In this document: in pieces, positions 36,601-58,859 of the stretch
Numbering within the stretch: position 1 is the first letter of the stretch
How the letters are laid out: each line of letters starts with the position of its first letter
Source of the DNA: Ovis canadensis
Taxonomy: Eukaryota > Chordata > Mammalia > Artiodactyla > Bovidae
DNA: 64,000 nt
Assembly (NCBI RefSeq): GCF_042477335.2
Contig: NC_091255.1
Coordinates: 34,946,501 to 35,010,500, forward strand
Reading direction: 5' to 3'
Position numbers and translations under genes: made by a program
Notes under the pieces: generated by a model
Databases searched by the model: none
Seen by the model: the letters and a program-made list of their open reading frames with translations, nothing else
Told to the model about the DNA's origin: nothing

Positions 36601-37948
36601 CCAGCACCTTCCTGGGCAGAGTTTCTCTCTGCATCTGCCAGTGGCAAGATGGAGAGTGACTTTGCCCTGCTGACCCTCTCGGATCATGAGCAGCGGGAAC
36701 TGTACGAGGCAGCCCGAGTCATCCAGACAGCCTTCCGAAAATACAAGGTCGGGCGCTTGGGGACTTCAGGGGATGACTTAGACAATCTTGAGTCGGGAGG
36801 TGATGGGTTCCCAGGACTTTGGGGGACACAGCAATCATCCGGACAGATCAGGGGTAGGGAGAAGGGTCAAGGGACCCCAGGCACGTTGGAGGAGCAGGTC
36901 AGATGTTAGGTGGGCAGTTCCTAACTGATTCAGGTGCTGAGACTTCCTTCTTGCCACTTAGGGCCGGCGGCTGAAGGAACAGCAGGAGGTAGCAGCCGCT
37001 GTGATCCAGCGCTGTTACCGGAAGTACAAACAGGTGAGGCTGTCCTCTCTTGAAAGCATACCCACCAACCCACACACGCACCCACTCACCCCATCCCAGA
37101 CTATCCAGAATGCTGCAGGAGCCCTAACTCCCCTTTTCTCTCCACAAGCTGACCTGGATTGCACTTAAGGTATTAGGCATGAGACCTGGGTGTGAGGCTG
37201 TCTGTGGTGATTCAGCCTTTCCTTCCGTGAGCGTGTGGATTAGAGAAAGAGACTTGCATCGACTGAACTTGAAACGGGGTGGAGGGTGACCCTTAGGGGT
37301 CTGGGTCTCTGTCCCTCCATGTCAGCCCCTGCCCCTCCTCCCCACCCCTGCAGTTTGCACTCTATAAGAAGATGACCCAGGCGGCCATCCTGATCCAGAG
37401 CAAGTTCCGAAGCTACTACGAACAGAAGCGATTTCAGCAGAGCCGCCGAGCGGCAGTCCTCATCCAGCAGCGCTACCGCTCCTACCGCCGCCGGCCCCCA
37501 GGGACCCTGCCTGCCCGCAACAAGTACGGCCCCAACCCTCCAGCCCTCAGTGCACACCCACTGTGTCCACGGCCACTGCCCATGGACTCCCAACTCATCA
37601 TCCTGCTCCTCCCCCACCCTTGCCCTGCCAAGGTTCCTAAGGGGCGAGGGGCAGGTGATTCCCGAGTGTCCTGTGCGGTCTCATCTGTTCTTCCTTCCAC
37701 CAGAGGCTCCTTTCTCACCAAGAAGCAGGACCAGGCAGCCCGGAAGATCATGCGATTCCTGCGCCGCTGCAGACACAGGTGTTGCCCTTTCCCTCACTGG
37801 GGAGGACTGGGCCCCGCCGCCGCCTCCCCATCCCACCGCCCTGATCGGCCGGTCTCCTCTGACTCCTTCCTTGTCTCTCCGCAGGATGAGGGAACTGAAG
37901 CAGAACCAGGAGCTGGAAGGGCTTCCCCAACCCGGGCTGGCCACCTGA
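24645..37948 (+). CDS. CAMTA2: Calmodulin-binding transcription activator 2 (CAMTA2)
   Basis: CAMTA2 is a nuclear transcription factor; family literature ties it to NKX2-5, class II HDACs and cardiac growth. There are 22 coding exons: 24645-24675, 24891-24994, 25347-25414, 25497-25632, 26215-26301, 26562-26715, 27064-27198, 27749-28689, 29373-29499, 31048-31182, 33009-33124, 33716-33900, 34198-34276, 34409-34631, 34801-35102, 36134-36330, 36564-36747, 36962-37033, 37149-37169, 37354-37523, 37704-37778, 37885-37948. All are GT/AG; 3606 nt, 1201 residues. Domains in order: CG-1 DNA-binding domain (about 30-155), long Ser/Pro-rich activation region on the 941-nt exon including a ten-serine tract, IPT/TIG fold (about 550-640), ankyrin repeats (about 710-830), and several IQ motifs (VIQTAFRKYK, VIQRCYRKYK, LIQSKFRSYY, LIQQRYRSYR) at about 1055-1140. 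One exon is only 21 nt (LTWIALK). The ATG exon begins at acceptor 24581. Confidence 0.96.
25185..25320 (+). repeat. MIR SINE
   Basis: GAGCACTGTGCTCAGCGCTTG and GAGGTACAGATGAGGAGGC follow MIR. Confidence 0.7.
27919..27948 (+). repeat. TCC/TCT trinucleotide tract coding ten serines in CAMTA2
   Basis: Ten consecutive serine codons lie in the large CAMTA2 exon, a likely length-variable coding repeat. Confidence 0.9.
29932..30138. repeat. hAT-like MER DNA transposon remnant
   Basis: CTGTGCTATCCAGTA at the left and TTGGACAGCACTG at the right are imperfect inverted repeats, with a GTAGCCATGAGCCACGTG-type interior typical of short mammalian MER DNA elements. Confidence 0.6.
30579..30772 (+). mobile_element. 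Bov-tA SINE
   Basis: Forward copy with tRNA-like GGGTTCGATTCCTGG, CTACTCCAGTACTCTTGCC and the end CAGACACAACTTGGTTGAC. Confidence 0.9.
31471..31615 (-). mobile_element. BOV-A2 SINE fragment with (GCT)n end
   Basis: Eight GCT units lead into AAGTTGCTTCAGTCGTGTCC and GGCAAGAGTACTGGAGTGG, the reverse of BOV-A2. Confidence 0.9.
31660..31830 (+). repeat. Old LINE-type repeat remnant
   Basis: AGTTACAGAAAAGCACAACG and GAAAATGAAAATTCCCTGTAA resemble an old LINE 3' segment. The family was not settled. Confidence 0.4.
32640..32692 (+). repeat. Simple GT-rich then GA-rich repeat
   Basis: A GTGTGG/GTGTGT run is followed by GAGAGAGAAAGAGAG, in the CAMTA2 intron before the exon at 33009. Confidence 0.85.
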
Positions 37949-38713
37949 CCTCTCCACTGCCTTTCTCATCACCCTGGGGGCCGCTTCTTGCAGTCTTAAC
38001 AGGGAGAGGGCTCTCTGGGGGAGGGGGAGCCCCCTGTCGGCAGCTTTCCCGTCACTTCTGTGCTAGCCCGTCCTGGGTCTCCACCCCCACACCCCTCCGA
38101 AGTGCTGAACTCCCTCTCCCACCCTTGCCTCCTTCTCTTCCCTCCGGGTCGCGCCCCCTTCTCTTAGTCCCCGGCTCCAGAAGACCCATGCCCCACATAC
38201 CTGCATCTTCAGCTGTGACCTCCGGAGCCCTGCCTGCCCCTTCTCCACAGCTCCCTCCCTGCCTGTGCCCACCTCGGCCCCTTCCTGACTTGCCTTATTT
38301 ATTTGTTCGACGCGTCTCTGAATGTATCCGCCTCGGCCCCACCTCTGCCTTCGCTACGCGCGCGCCCCTCGTGTTTCAGGGCTGACCGTGCCCCCACCCC
38401 GACTCCGCATGTTTGCGTCTGTTTCCTCCCTTTCTGGCCCTGTCTTTCCCCGTCAACCGACCGACTCCGGCCACCAATCTCGGGGCCAAAGGGGGGGGGG
38501 GTGTATATAGAAACGCGCTGCGGAGTCCTGCCCCGTCCCCGAGGGGAGGGGCCTTGTACATAATGTAACATACAGAGTATAGTGAAGAATCTATTTAAGG
38601 CGCCGCAGGGAGGGCTGCACGGCCGGGCTTGTGGTTCCTGGCGCGGCGGGAGCCTCCTGCCGGCTCCACGAGCACTTTCTACTTGTGCATGGGCTTGGTT
38701 TCTACGAATTGCC

Positions 38714-38719
38714 ATTAAA
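38714..38719 (+). terminator. CAMTA2: CAMTA2 polyadenylation signal (ATTAAA)
   Basis: ATTAAA lies about 770 nt after the CAMTA2 stop codon and only 215 nt before the SPAG7 ATG. The 3' UTR between holds a run of about ten G at 38490-38500 and becomes CpG-rich toward its end. Confidence 0.75.
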
Positions 38720-38933
38720 CATCGCTGCACCAGCCAGCCTCCGGCCTCTGTCTGCGGGCGGCGGGGAGGGGCGGGGCCCCGGCCGGCTGAAGGCTGCGGG
38801 CGCGCCAAGCCGGGATCTGAGCCGCGCCGGGGCGGGGCGGGTGCGTGGTTTTCCGCCTCCGACGTGTTTCCGGCCTTAAAGGCATTTTGCCCTTCCCTTT
38901 AAGACGCACCGCCCCCTCTCAGTCACTCCCAAG
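38720..38933 (+). promoter_or_regulatory. SPAG7: SPAG7 promoter and 5' UTR, abutting the CAMTA2 3' end
   Basis: This CpG-rich segment with GC boxes (GGGGCGGGG) and no clear TATA box fills the gap between the CAMTA2 poly(A) signal and the SPAG7 start codon. The start itself sits in AAGATGGCGG, a YY1-type motif. Confidence 0.65.
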
Positions 38934-41900
38934 ATGGCGGACCTACTGGGCTCCATCCTGAGCTCCATGGAGAAGCCACCCAGCCTCGGTGATCAGGAGA
39001 CTCGGCGCAAGGCCCGAGGTGAGGATCCCAAATTCATAGCCGGCTTTCTTCGCCCGGTTCTCCGGATCGCAATCCTCCCTCTTTGGATGACCCCGCCTTC
39101 TCAACCTTGAAAGACCCCTCACCGGGCCCTTCAGAGACCCCCCGAGTCCCTAAAAGGGCTGCTGACCCGCCCGCTGTTCTTAGCGGACGATGATTGGCTC
39201 CCTGAAGCTCAGCACCAGCCCCCTGCCTCTTCCTGCCCTGGCCTTCCGCAGTCCTTGTTTTCAATTCGCCCGTGAGCCCGCCTGTCCGCCGGTGGCGTGG
39301 TCTGATTGGTAGGCTGTCCTGAACCCCACCCAACCCCTTCCCGCCTTCGGATCGGAGGGCGGTAAGATCGACCGCTCGGCCCCGCCCGCCCTGCCGGCGC
39401 GCCGGTCCGTGCACCTCTTCCCCTTCCGATTGGATCCAGGATACGTCCATCCACAACCCTTTCTCCCCTATTGGCCTCCTCAACTTAAAGGACTATCGAT
39501 TAAGTTTTGTTCGACCTTTCTCGAGCCCACCCCACCCTCAGCACCTCTAATTGGCTGCTGGAGCCGTTCAGTGCCCTTATGCTCCGCCTACTTGATTTAA
39601 CCCGATCCCTTCTGCAGTGCTCCAACATTTCTCTCATCTGTACCCTGAAATTCCTGAGTTCCCTGGGCGGGTCGTGAATGTTGATTGGAGGAATGAGAAG
39701 GCTCCTACCCGGTCCTACTGGCCATAGTCTCCCAGCCTGTGTTCGAGTAACTTCTCTGCTGGCGGTTCAAGTTGGACTGCCAGTGTAGGGCGCGGCCCGC
39801 TGGGCGGTGCAAGCCTCTCCTGCTCTCTCCGCAGCGTGTGAATGAATCTGACAGAATGAGTGCCTTTGGGGGAGGACACCGGCTCCCCACCCGTTCGAGG
39901 GAGGCCAGGCCAGGGGTGGGTGCCTTCAAAGTGCTCAAGTGCTGCTTAATGCCAAACTAACATCCATATTTACTGAATGGTTACTAAGGGCCAGGGGCAC
40001 AACTCCAAGGAGCCGACAGTCCGGAGCATTGATGAAATGATCACACAGGAGTTAAAAATCAACTTTATAAATGCTCTGAAAGAAAAATAATTGTCAGGAT
40101 TGTAACTACCTAGGGCTTCTAACCTAGCCTGCAGTGAGCTGAGATCTGAAGAATAGATAATTCAGTTAGTGAGAGGGCAACACAGTGCTCCAGGCAGATA
40201 TTTGAAAGCTATAAGGAAGGAGTGCGCATCATGGGACCTGGGAACTGAGTTACTTCAAGCTCACCGCGACTGACTAGGTGGTTCACCAGCGGCCGTTGAC
40301 AGACTAGGAAGCTGAAGTTGAGTTTAGTCACTTGCCTGTGGTTACACAGTTACTTAATGGCGGCCTTTCAAACCCAGGTGTGACTTTCAAGCCCATGTGC
40401 TTATCCATAATCTTAAGTCACCTCCTCAGTTGCAGAGAGAAGACTCTCGAGACAGAACAGTCAGTGACCAAGACGGGGTCTGAGCCCATGAGGTTGAAGA
40501 GAGGAGTGCACCTGAGCTGTCAAGCCCTGGAGCCCCGGAGAGTAACTGGATAGGACAGGAACAGGGTCCCTGGCTTCTAGGAGCTCATAGTGGGGCAGGG
40601 AAGACAAAAGTTATAGTCTGTTAGTTCTCAGCATGTGCTGTAGTGGATGTCTGAACCAGATGTGCTTGGGCCCCAGAGGAAGAAGTAATTCTTCACCATC
40701 TGACTCATGGTGGATCTCAAAGTTTGCAAGGGGAAGAAGAGCATTTCAAGCAGCAGGAACAACATGTGCAAAGACATGAAGTGATTAGGAAAATGCGAAT
40801 AGGTTCAGTGCAGCTGAAGGGGTTCTGATCCTGTGGAAGAAGTAGGCCTTAAGAATGTCAGCAATTTGAAATGGCAGAAGAGAGAAGAGGGGACAGTAAG
40901 ACCCAAAGGTAGCGAGTTCTCTTTACAGCTCAGACACCTGCACTCCCAGAGGAGAAGAATGTTAGACTGGCCATTTCAGCTTCGTCTTGGCTGTAGAAAT
41001 AAGAAGTGGGGGTATTACAAAATATAGGAAGTTAAATAATTTCCTCTATCCTGTGTAGACAATGAGATGATAAACTCTTTGAGGCCAGGACTGGGTCTGT
41101 TCCCATTACCTCCCCAAACCTTAGAGTTCTTGGTATGTCGTAAGCAATAAATAAAAATGTTTGCTAGTTGGTTTCCCCAGTGGGAAACAGGGTTGAGCAT
41201 GATCCTCATCTCTGTTTCTCCCACTAAACTGTGAGCTCCTAAAGGGCAAAGCTATGTCTTCATCCTCTTTGTACTTCAGGGCCTAGCAACGTATCAGGGA
41301 TAGAGTAAATACCAATAAATGCTTGGCAAATAACAGTAATCCTCCCTTCCTACCCTGACACCTCCCAGTGGACACGAGACCCCTCCCAAAGCCTTACACC
41401 CTCTCACCACCCATACTTCCATGCCTGGCCTCATGCTGCCATTTCTTGCCCCCAGAGCAGGCAGCCCGCCTGAAGAAACTACAGGAGCAAGAGAAACAAC
41501 AGAAAGTAGAATTTCGTAAAAGGGTAAGAACAACTGGAGAGATCAAAGGCAGCTTCAGAAAGGACTAACAATAAGTTAGAATCAGAAGGTTGAGGACTTA
41601 GTTTGTGTGGAAACTGTCTTAAGAGAAGTGAAGCCCAGAAGTCAGTGGCACGGAGGTGGGAAAGGTGTGGGAGGCACAAGCCTGTTGGCCCGGCTGGGGA
41701 GAGGGGTAGTGGGGTGGAGCCATCATCTCATATCTTCTTCCCTTTTCCCTCTACCAAGATGGAGAAAGAGGTGTCAGATTTCATCCAAGACAGTGGGCAG
41801 ATCAAGAAAAAGTTTCAGCCGATGAATAAGATAGAGAGGAGCATACTGTGAGTGTCTCTGGGCTGGGGCGACAGGAAGTGGGTGGTCAAGGAGGCACAAA

Positions 41901-42770
41901 GGGTGAAAGGTTCGGAGGGGAGAACCTCCTAGAGGAGGGTACTGGCCCCCCTCATGGCTTCACAACCTCTTTCCCTTTGGCTCCCCCTCCCCAGACACGA
42001 TGTGGTGGAAGTGGCTGGCCTGACATCCTTCTCTTTCGGGGAAGATGATGAGTGTCGCTACGTCATGATCTTCAAAAAGGTAAAAGGCCCGAGTTGAGTT
42101 CCCCGCTCTCTCCTTTTCAGCCTGTACCCTGCCCCAGGGGAGAGGAATGAGGTAAACTATGTATGTGGAACCTTGACCCCATCACCCACTTCTTTCCCAG
42201 GAGTTTGCACCCTCAGATGAAGAGCTGGACTCCTACCGGCGTGGCGAGGAGTGGGACCCCCAGAAGGCTGAGGAGAAACGGAGGCTGAAGGTGAGTTATG
42301 CCTGAAGTCCCTGGGACCCTGCCACCACCATCTGGGAGGGCCTGAGGTCAGGCCTTGAGCTCCGGAGCCCCCCTCTACACCCTCAGGAGCTGGCCCAGCA
42401 ACAGGAGGAGGAAGCGGCCCAGCAGGGACCTGTGGTGGTGAGCCCAGCCAGCGATTACAAAGACAAATACAGCCACCTTATTGGCAAGGGGGCAGCCAAG
42501 GATGCAGCTCACATGCTACAGGCCAACAAGACCTACGGCTGTGGTGAGGCCACAGTGGGGGCTGGGAGGGGGCAGGGAAGAGGAGATAGGTTGGGGGGAA
42601 GGTGAGGGGAGGCCAAGGCCCAGGACTCCTAGGTCCTCCCACCCTCCCGTCTGCCCCTAGTGCCCGTGGCCAACAAGAGGGACACACGCTCCATTGAAGA
42701 GGCCATGAATGAGATCCGGGCCAAGAAGCGTCTGCGGCAGAGCGGGGAAGAGTTGCCATCTACCTCCTAG
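38934..42770 (+). CDS. SPAG7: Sperm-associated antigen 7 (SPAG7), R3H-domain protein
   Basis: Seven coding exons are joined: 38934-39018, 41456-41523, 41759-41847, 41995-42079, 42201-42290, 42387-42543, 42661-42770. They total 684 nt, or 227 residues, the same as human. The protein begins [17 protein letters not shown], followed by a charged, probably helical stretch rich in Lys and Glu. Next comes the R3H-type region (about residues 46-110, including [10 protein letters not shown] and [13 protein letters not shown]), which in this family suggests single-stranded nucleic-acid binding. The C-terminal half is charged ([10 protein letters not shown]-type repeats, then [17 protein letters not shown]). 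There is no signal peptide or membrane segment. Molecular function is poorly known. The gene lies head-to-tail 0.2 kb behind CAMTA2 and tail-to-tail with ENO3. The first intron (2.4 kb) holds L2 and MIR remnants. Confidence 0.95.
39950..40260 (-). repeat. L2 LINE remnant
   Basis: ATATTTACTGAATGGTTACTAAGGGCC-type text, then GAGCTGAGATCTGAAGAATAG, matches antisense L2. Confidence 0.55.
40270..40420 (+). repeat. MIR SINE
   Basis: GACTAGGAAGCTGAAGTTGAG and GGTTACACAGTTACTTAATGG follow the MIR 3' half. Confidence 0.65.
40690..40845 (-). repeat. L2 LINE remnant
   Basis: AGAGCATTTCAAGCAGCAGG and ATGTGCAAAGACATGAAG match an internal antisense L2 segment. Confidence 0.55.
41050..41345 (+). repeat. 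L2 LINE 3' ends, two adjacent pieces
   Basis: GATAAACTCTTTGAGGCCAGG... AGCAATAAATAAA, then GTGAGCTCCTAAAGGGCAAAG... CCAATAAATGCTTGG, both in L2 3' order. Confidence 0.65.
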
Positions 42771-42909
42771 GCACCCCAGCTCCTGGGGCAGGGCAGGGGG
42801 CAGGGAGGGACAAAGCTGCTGCTATTAGAACCCATCCTGGAGCCCCACCTTCTAACAGCTGTCACTCAGGCACAGTGTTTGTCACTGTTCGAGCTCAGAT
42901 ATGTATGTG

Positions 42910-42911
<2 letters not shown>

Positions 42912-42945
<34 letters not shown>
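42912..42945 (+). repeat. (GT)n microsatellite in SPAG7 3' UTR
   Basis: About 17 consecutive GT dinucleotides lie between the SPAG7 stop codon and its poly(A) signal, so they would be transcribed as a GU repeat. Confidence 0.95.
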
Positions 42946-42947
<2 letters not shown>

Positions 42948-43042
42948 GTATGTGAAAGTGTGAATGCTCAGGTGGGTATTTAATCTGTATTCTGTTCGTC
43001 CTGGAAGTTTCTTCCCCATGGGGCTGGGATTACTTTACATTC

Positions 43043-43048
43043 AATAAA
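43043..43048 (+). terminator. SPAG7: SPAG7 polyadenylation signal (AATAAA)
   Basis: AATAAA lies 273 nt after the SPAG7 stop codon. The intervening 3' UTR contains a (GT)n tract. Confidence 0.85.
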
Positions 43049-43221
43049 TACCATTTGACCCAATGTCTTGGTTTGTTAGCAGAGAGAAAGGTAGGCTTTG
43101 GAGAGGAGGTGAAATAATTATAGGTTGAATAATATAAACTTGCCTTTGTGGGCCAAAGATGGCCAAATATTGGCACTTTTGCAGAAATTCCTAAGGGATG
43201 GTGTTTTTTAAGAGCACAGTC

Positions 43222-43385
43222 ACTATGGCCAAGTGGTCTAGCTTTGGATCCTGGCTCTGCCACTTCCTGTCACCTTGGTAAAGTATTTTGCCTGTTTGTG
43301 ACTCAGTTTCCTCACCAGTAAAATGGGGATAATAATGGTAACTACCTGATAGGACTGTTTCAAAGATTGCATATTGATAATAGTT
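43222..43385 (-). repeat. MIR SINE (MIRb-like)
   Basis: GATCCTGGCTCTGCCACTTCC and AGTAAAATGGGGATAATAAT are the antisense MIR core. It lies in the SPAG7-ENO3 gap (43049-43867), which otherwise shows nothing recognisable. Confidence 0.8.
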
Positions 43386-43867
43386 TCCCATCCTCGAGGC
43401 TCCATGGAAATGTAGCTGCTTTGGTTCCCATGACCATCCTCACCAAGTACCCCAATTTCATAAGGACAAGCACTCAGACCTCAGCACTGCAGTACCCTCC
43501 GCAGACCCCATAAATTTCCCTTTCCGGGCAGATCTGATCCAGCTTCCCCCTCATGGTGATGTCAGACCTTGGTCCTCCACCCCTCTGGAGCTGGTTCAAT
43601 GTTCTGTCAGTTCCTCTTCAGCTTCATTTCACATAATGCACAGGCTTTCCCCTGCCTCCTTCCATAATGTGAGTGTAATGGTTCTGCATCCAGCCCAACT
43701 TCCTCTCTGACCAGTCCCTCACTTCCTCCTTGTTGCAGCGGGTTCCATGTCCACTCGCCCCTCCTGCCCCTACCTCTCCACCTCCTGTCTGATCCAGCCC
43801 AGGGACCAGCATCTCCTCTCCCCCTTCCCATAAACGAGCAGGCCACTGACTTGGTTGGCACCAGTGT

Positions 43868-43873
43868 TTTATT
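43868..43873 (-). terminator. ENO3: ENO3 polyadenylation signal (AATAAA on minus strand)
   Basis: TTTATT on the plus strand reads AATAAA on the minus strand, 61 nt past the ENO3 stop codon. SPAG7 ends about 0.8 kb away on the other strand. Confidence 0.85.
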
Positions 43874-43933
43874 TCAGGGGGAAGGGCTTGAAGGCCCAGG
43901 TCTGTCCTGTGCACTCCTGGGGCCTCCAGCCTC

Positions 43934-48354
<4,421 letters not shown>

Positions 48355-48463
48355 GGCTGCAGGGTGAGAGGTGTGAGTAAGTGTGGACAGCTGATCCCTT
48401 AAGGAACCCCAAATCCCTTGCCCTTTAAGAGTCTTCCCCACCCCAAGGAGGCAGGTGCTGGAG

Positions 48464-48473
48464 CTAAAAATAC
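48464..48473. promoter_or_regulatory. ENO3: MEF2-like site in ENO3 intron 1, near an E-box
   Basis: CTAAAAATAC matches the MEF2 consensus at nine of ten positions. A CAGGTG E-box lies just beside it (48452-48457). A MEF2-dependent muscle enhancer in the first intron of human ENO3 is known, so this is a candidate counterpart. Binding is not shown by sequence alone. Confidence 0.5.
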
Positions 48474-48956
48474 CTCACAAAAAGGTCACAGACCAAAGTG
48501 GCAGGCACAGCCCCCTCCCCCACTCAGAACAGCTCCTATTCCACCCTCCCATCCTCAGAATATGGGGCCTCTCTTTTAAAACTCCACCACTTGCTGAACC
48601 CCATCTCCCACAAAGGTGCACTATGCCTTCTCCCTCCACCCCCTGGCCAAATACTCTGTTTTCCATGGCTTCCTAGCCTTTAAAGCCTCTCCTGTTACTC
48701 TACCTCACTTTTCCTGCTCCTCAGCCTTCTCCAAATCCTCAGGGGGCCCAAATTCCACCACCTGGCTCCAACTCTAACTCCCCTTCTCCGTCATCTCTGT
48801 ATGCCTCTCTTCACAGTCTCGTTTTCCTATCCTTGGGTACCCCCATCCTGTATGCTCCAACTCCTCCAGGATTCTTAAGCACAAGCTGACATTTCCCCCA
48901 GGCCAGCACAGCCCTCATCCTTTACCACCCCCATCCCCTGGGGCTGGAAGATTCAC

Positions 48957-49240
48957 CAGACCTGGGATGTCTTCGCTGGGCTCTGAGTCTAGGTGGCAGC
49001 TGGGACAGTGTCAGCTCACCCCCTCTCAGGCCGGGAATTTATCCTGGAGCCACCCTGTACCCCAGCCAGCCCCGCCTCTCCCCCTCTCCATCCTCCCCCT
49101 GAAGCCAGGCTGGCAGCCAAGTGCCCACTACAGCCTAAAGCAGCAGCTTTTGGCCCTAGGCACCTGCCCCCTTCCCAAAAGGTCAATGACTATCCCCTCC
49201 TTTCTCTGTTCTCCAATAAAACTCCTTATTTTTAATTCCG
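48957..49240 (-). promoter_or_regulatory. ENO3: Probable ENO3 muscle promoter and noncoding exon 1
   Basis: On the minus strand a TATA-like element (ATAAA, 49038-49042) lies upstream of a likely start near 49010. A candidate exon 1 ends at 48957 before donor GTGAAT. Upstream, 49226-49235 reads TTATTTTTAA, a full match to the MEF2 consensus. A splice acceptor at 48357 requires an upstream noncoding exon, which this would supply. Exon edges are inferred. Confidence 0.5.
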
Positions 49241-54289
<5,049 letters not shown>

Positions 54290-54519
54290 CCTCGTCTGGC
54301 CCTCCCCTCACCACTCCCCACTGCTTTTGCACCCCTCTCCTTCCCACACACATACATACACCATTTTTATTTTTTGGGCCATTACCCCACACCCCTTATT
54401 GCTGCCAAAACCACATGGGCTGGGGGCCTGGGCTGGATGGACAGACATCCCCTGCCCCCAGCCCGTACCCCTCCTGTGTGTGGTTGGAAAACTTTTTTGT
54501 TTTTTGGGTTTTTTTTCTG

Positions 54520-54525
54520 AATAAA
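54520..54525 (+). terminator. PFN1: PFN1 polyadenylation signal (AATAAA)
   Basis: AATAAA lies 231 nt after the PFN1 stop codon, following the T-rich stretch usual at this gene's end. Confidence 0.9.
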
Positions 54526-55034
54526 AAAGATTCTACTAACAAGGTGCTGTGTGGTTTTAGCCTGGGTGTCAGGATGGAAGACAGCTCTTGTGACCTGTCT
54601 CCTTTATCCTGGCTTGGGGTTAGAAGCGGCAGGAGAGTTTAGGAAATACAAAGTCTAAGATTTTGAGCTTCTTGCTTTCATGTCCAGGATTAAACACCTG
54701 GCCAGATTGGCCAGGCCTTCTCCAATAACATATCCAGCCCTAGGTTCCCAGTGTGCTAGCTAGATGAATTGGTGGATAATGGAACAGAGCCATCCAGACC
54801 AGAGAATGGGTCCAGGCCTGTGGGCAAGGCAGAGCCAGTTGAGTCATCTTCATGTGTGGGTGGGGCTCTCCCTCTCTGAGTCACAACAGATGCCTACTGG
54901 GGCTGTCCCCAAGATGGCAGGTTAGCCTCCCCTCCCCGCACACCCCTGTATGGTAGAAAGGGGCAGTTCCCCCAAAGATAATACATTTCCCTGTGTGAGA
55001 ATGATCTCACCCTTCCTTAGTCCACAAAAACAGT
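54526..55034. other. PFN1-RNF167 convergent intergenic spacer
   Basis: About 0.5 kb separates the two facing poly(A) signals. I see no exon, repeat or RNA gene in it. Confidence 0.6.
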
Positions 55035-55040
55035 TTTATT
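55035..55040 (-). terminator. RNF167: RNF167 polyadenylation signal (AATAAA on minus strand)
   Basis: TTTATT on the plus strand reads AATAAA on the minus strand, about 175 nt past the RNF167 stop codon. Confidence 0.85.
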
Positions 55041-55214
55041 AACCCAGTAAGTGAAGACCCTGTCCCTTTGTACCCCGAACCACTTCAAAAGGACGGAGCT
55101 GGGTAAGGGGAGAAATCTGGGGTGGAAGTATTTCCTATCCCTCAAAACTAGAAGACTGAAGAGAGCAAGAGGGGCTGTGCAAACAGGTCATCAGAGGTGG
55201 TGCGGAAGGGAGTA

Positions 55215-58848
<3,634 letters not shown>

Positions 58849-58859
58849 GGCAGCGGGAG

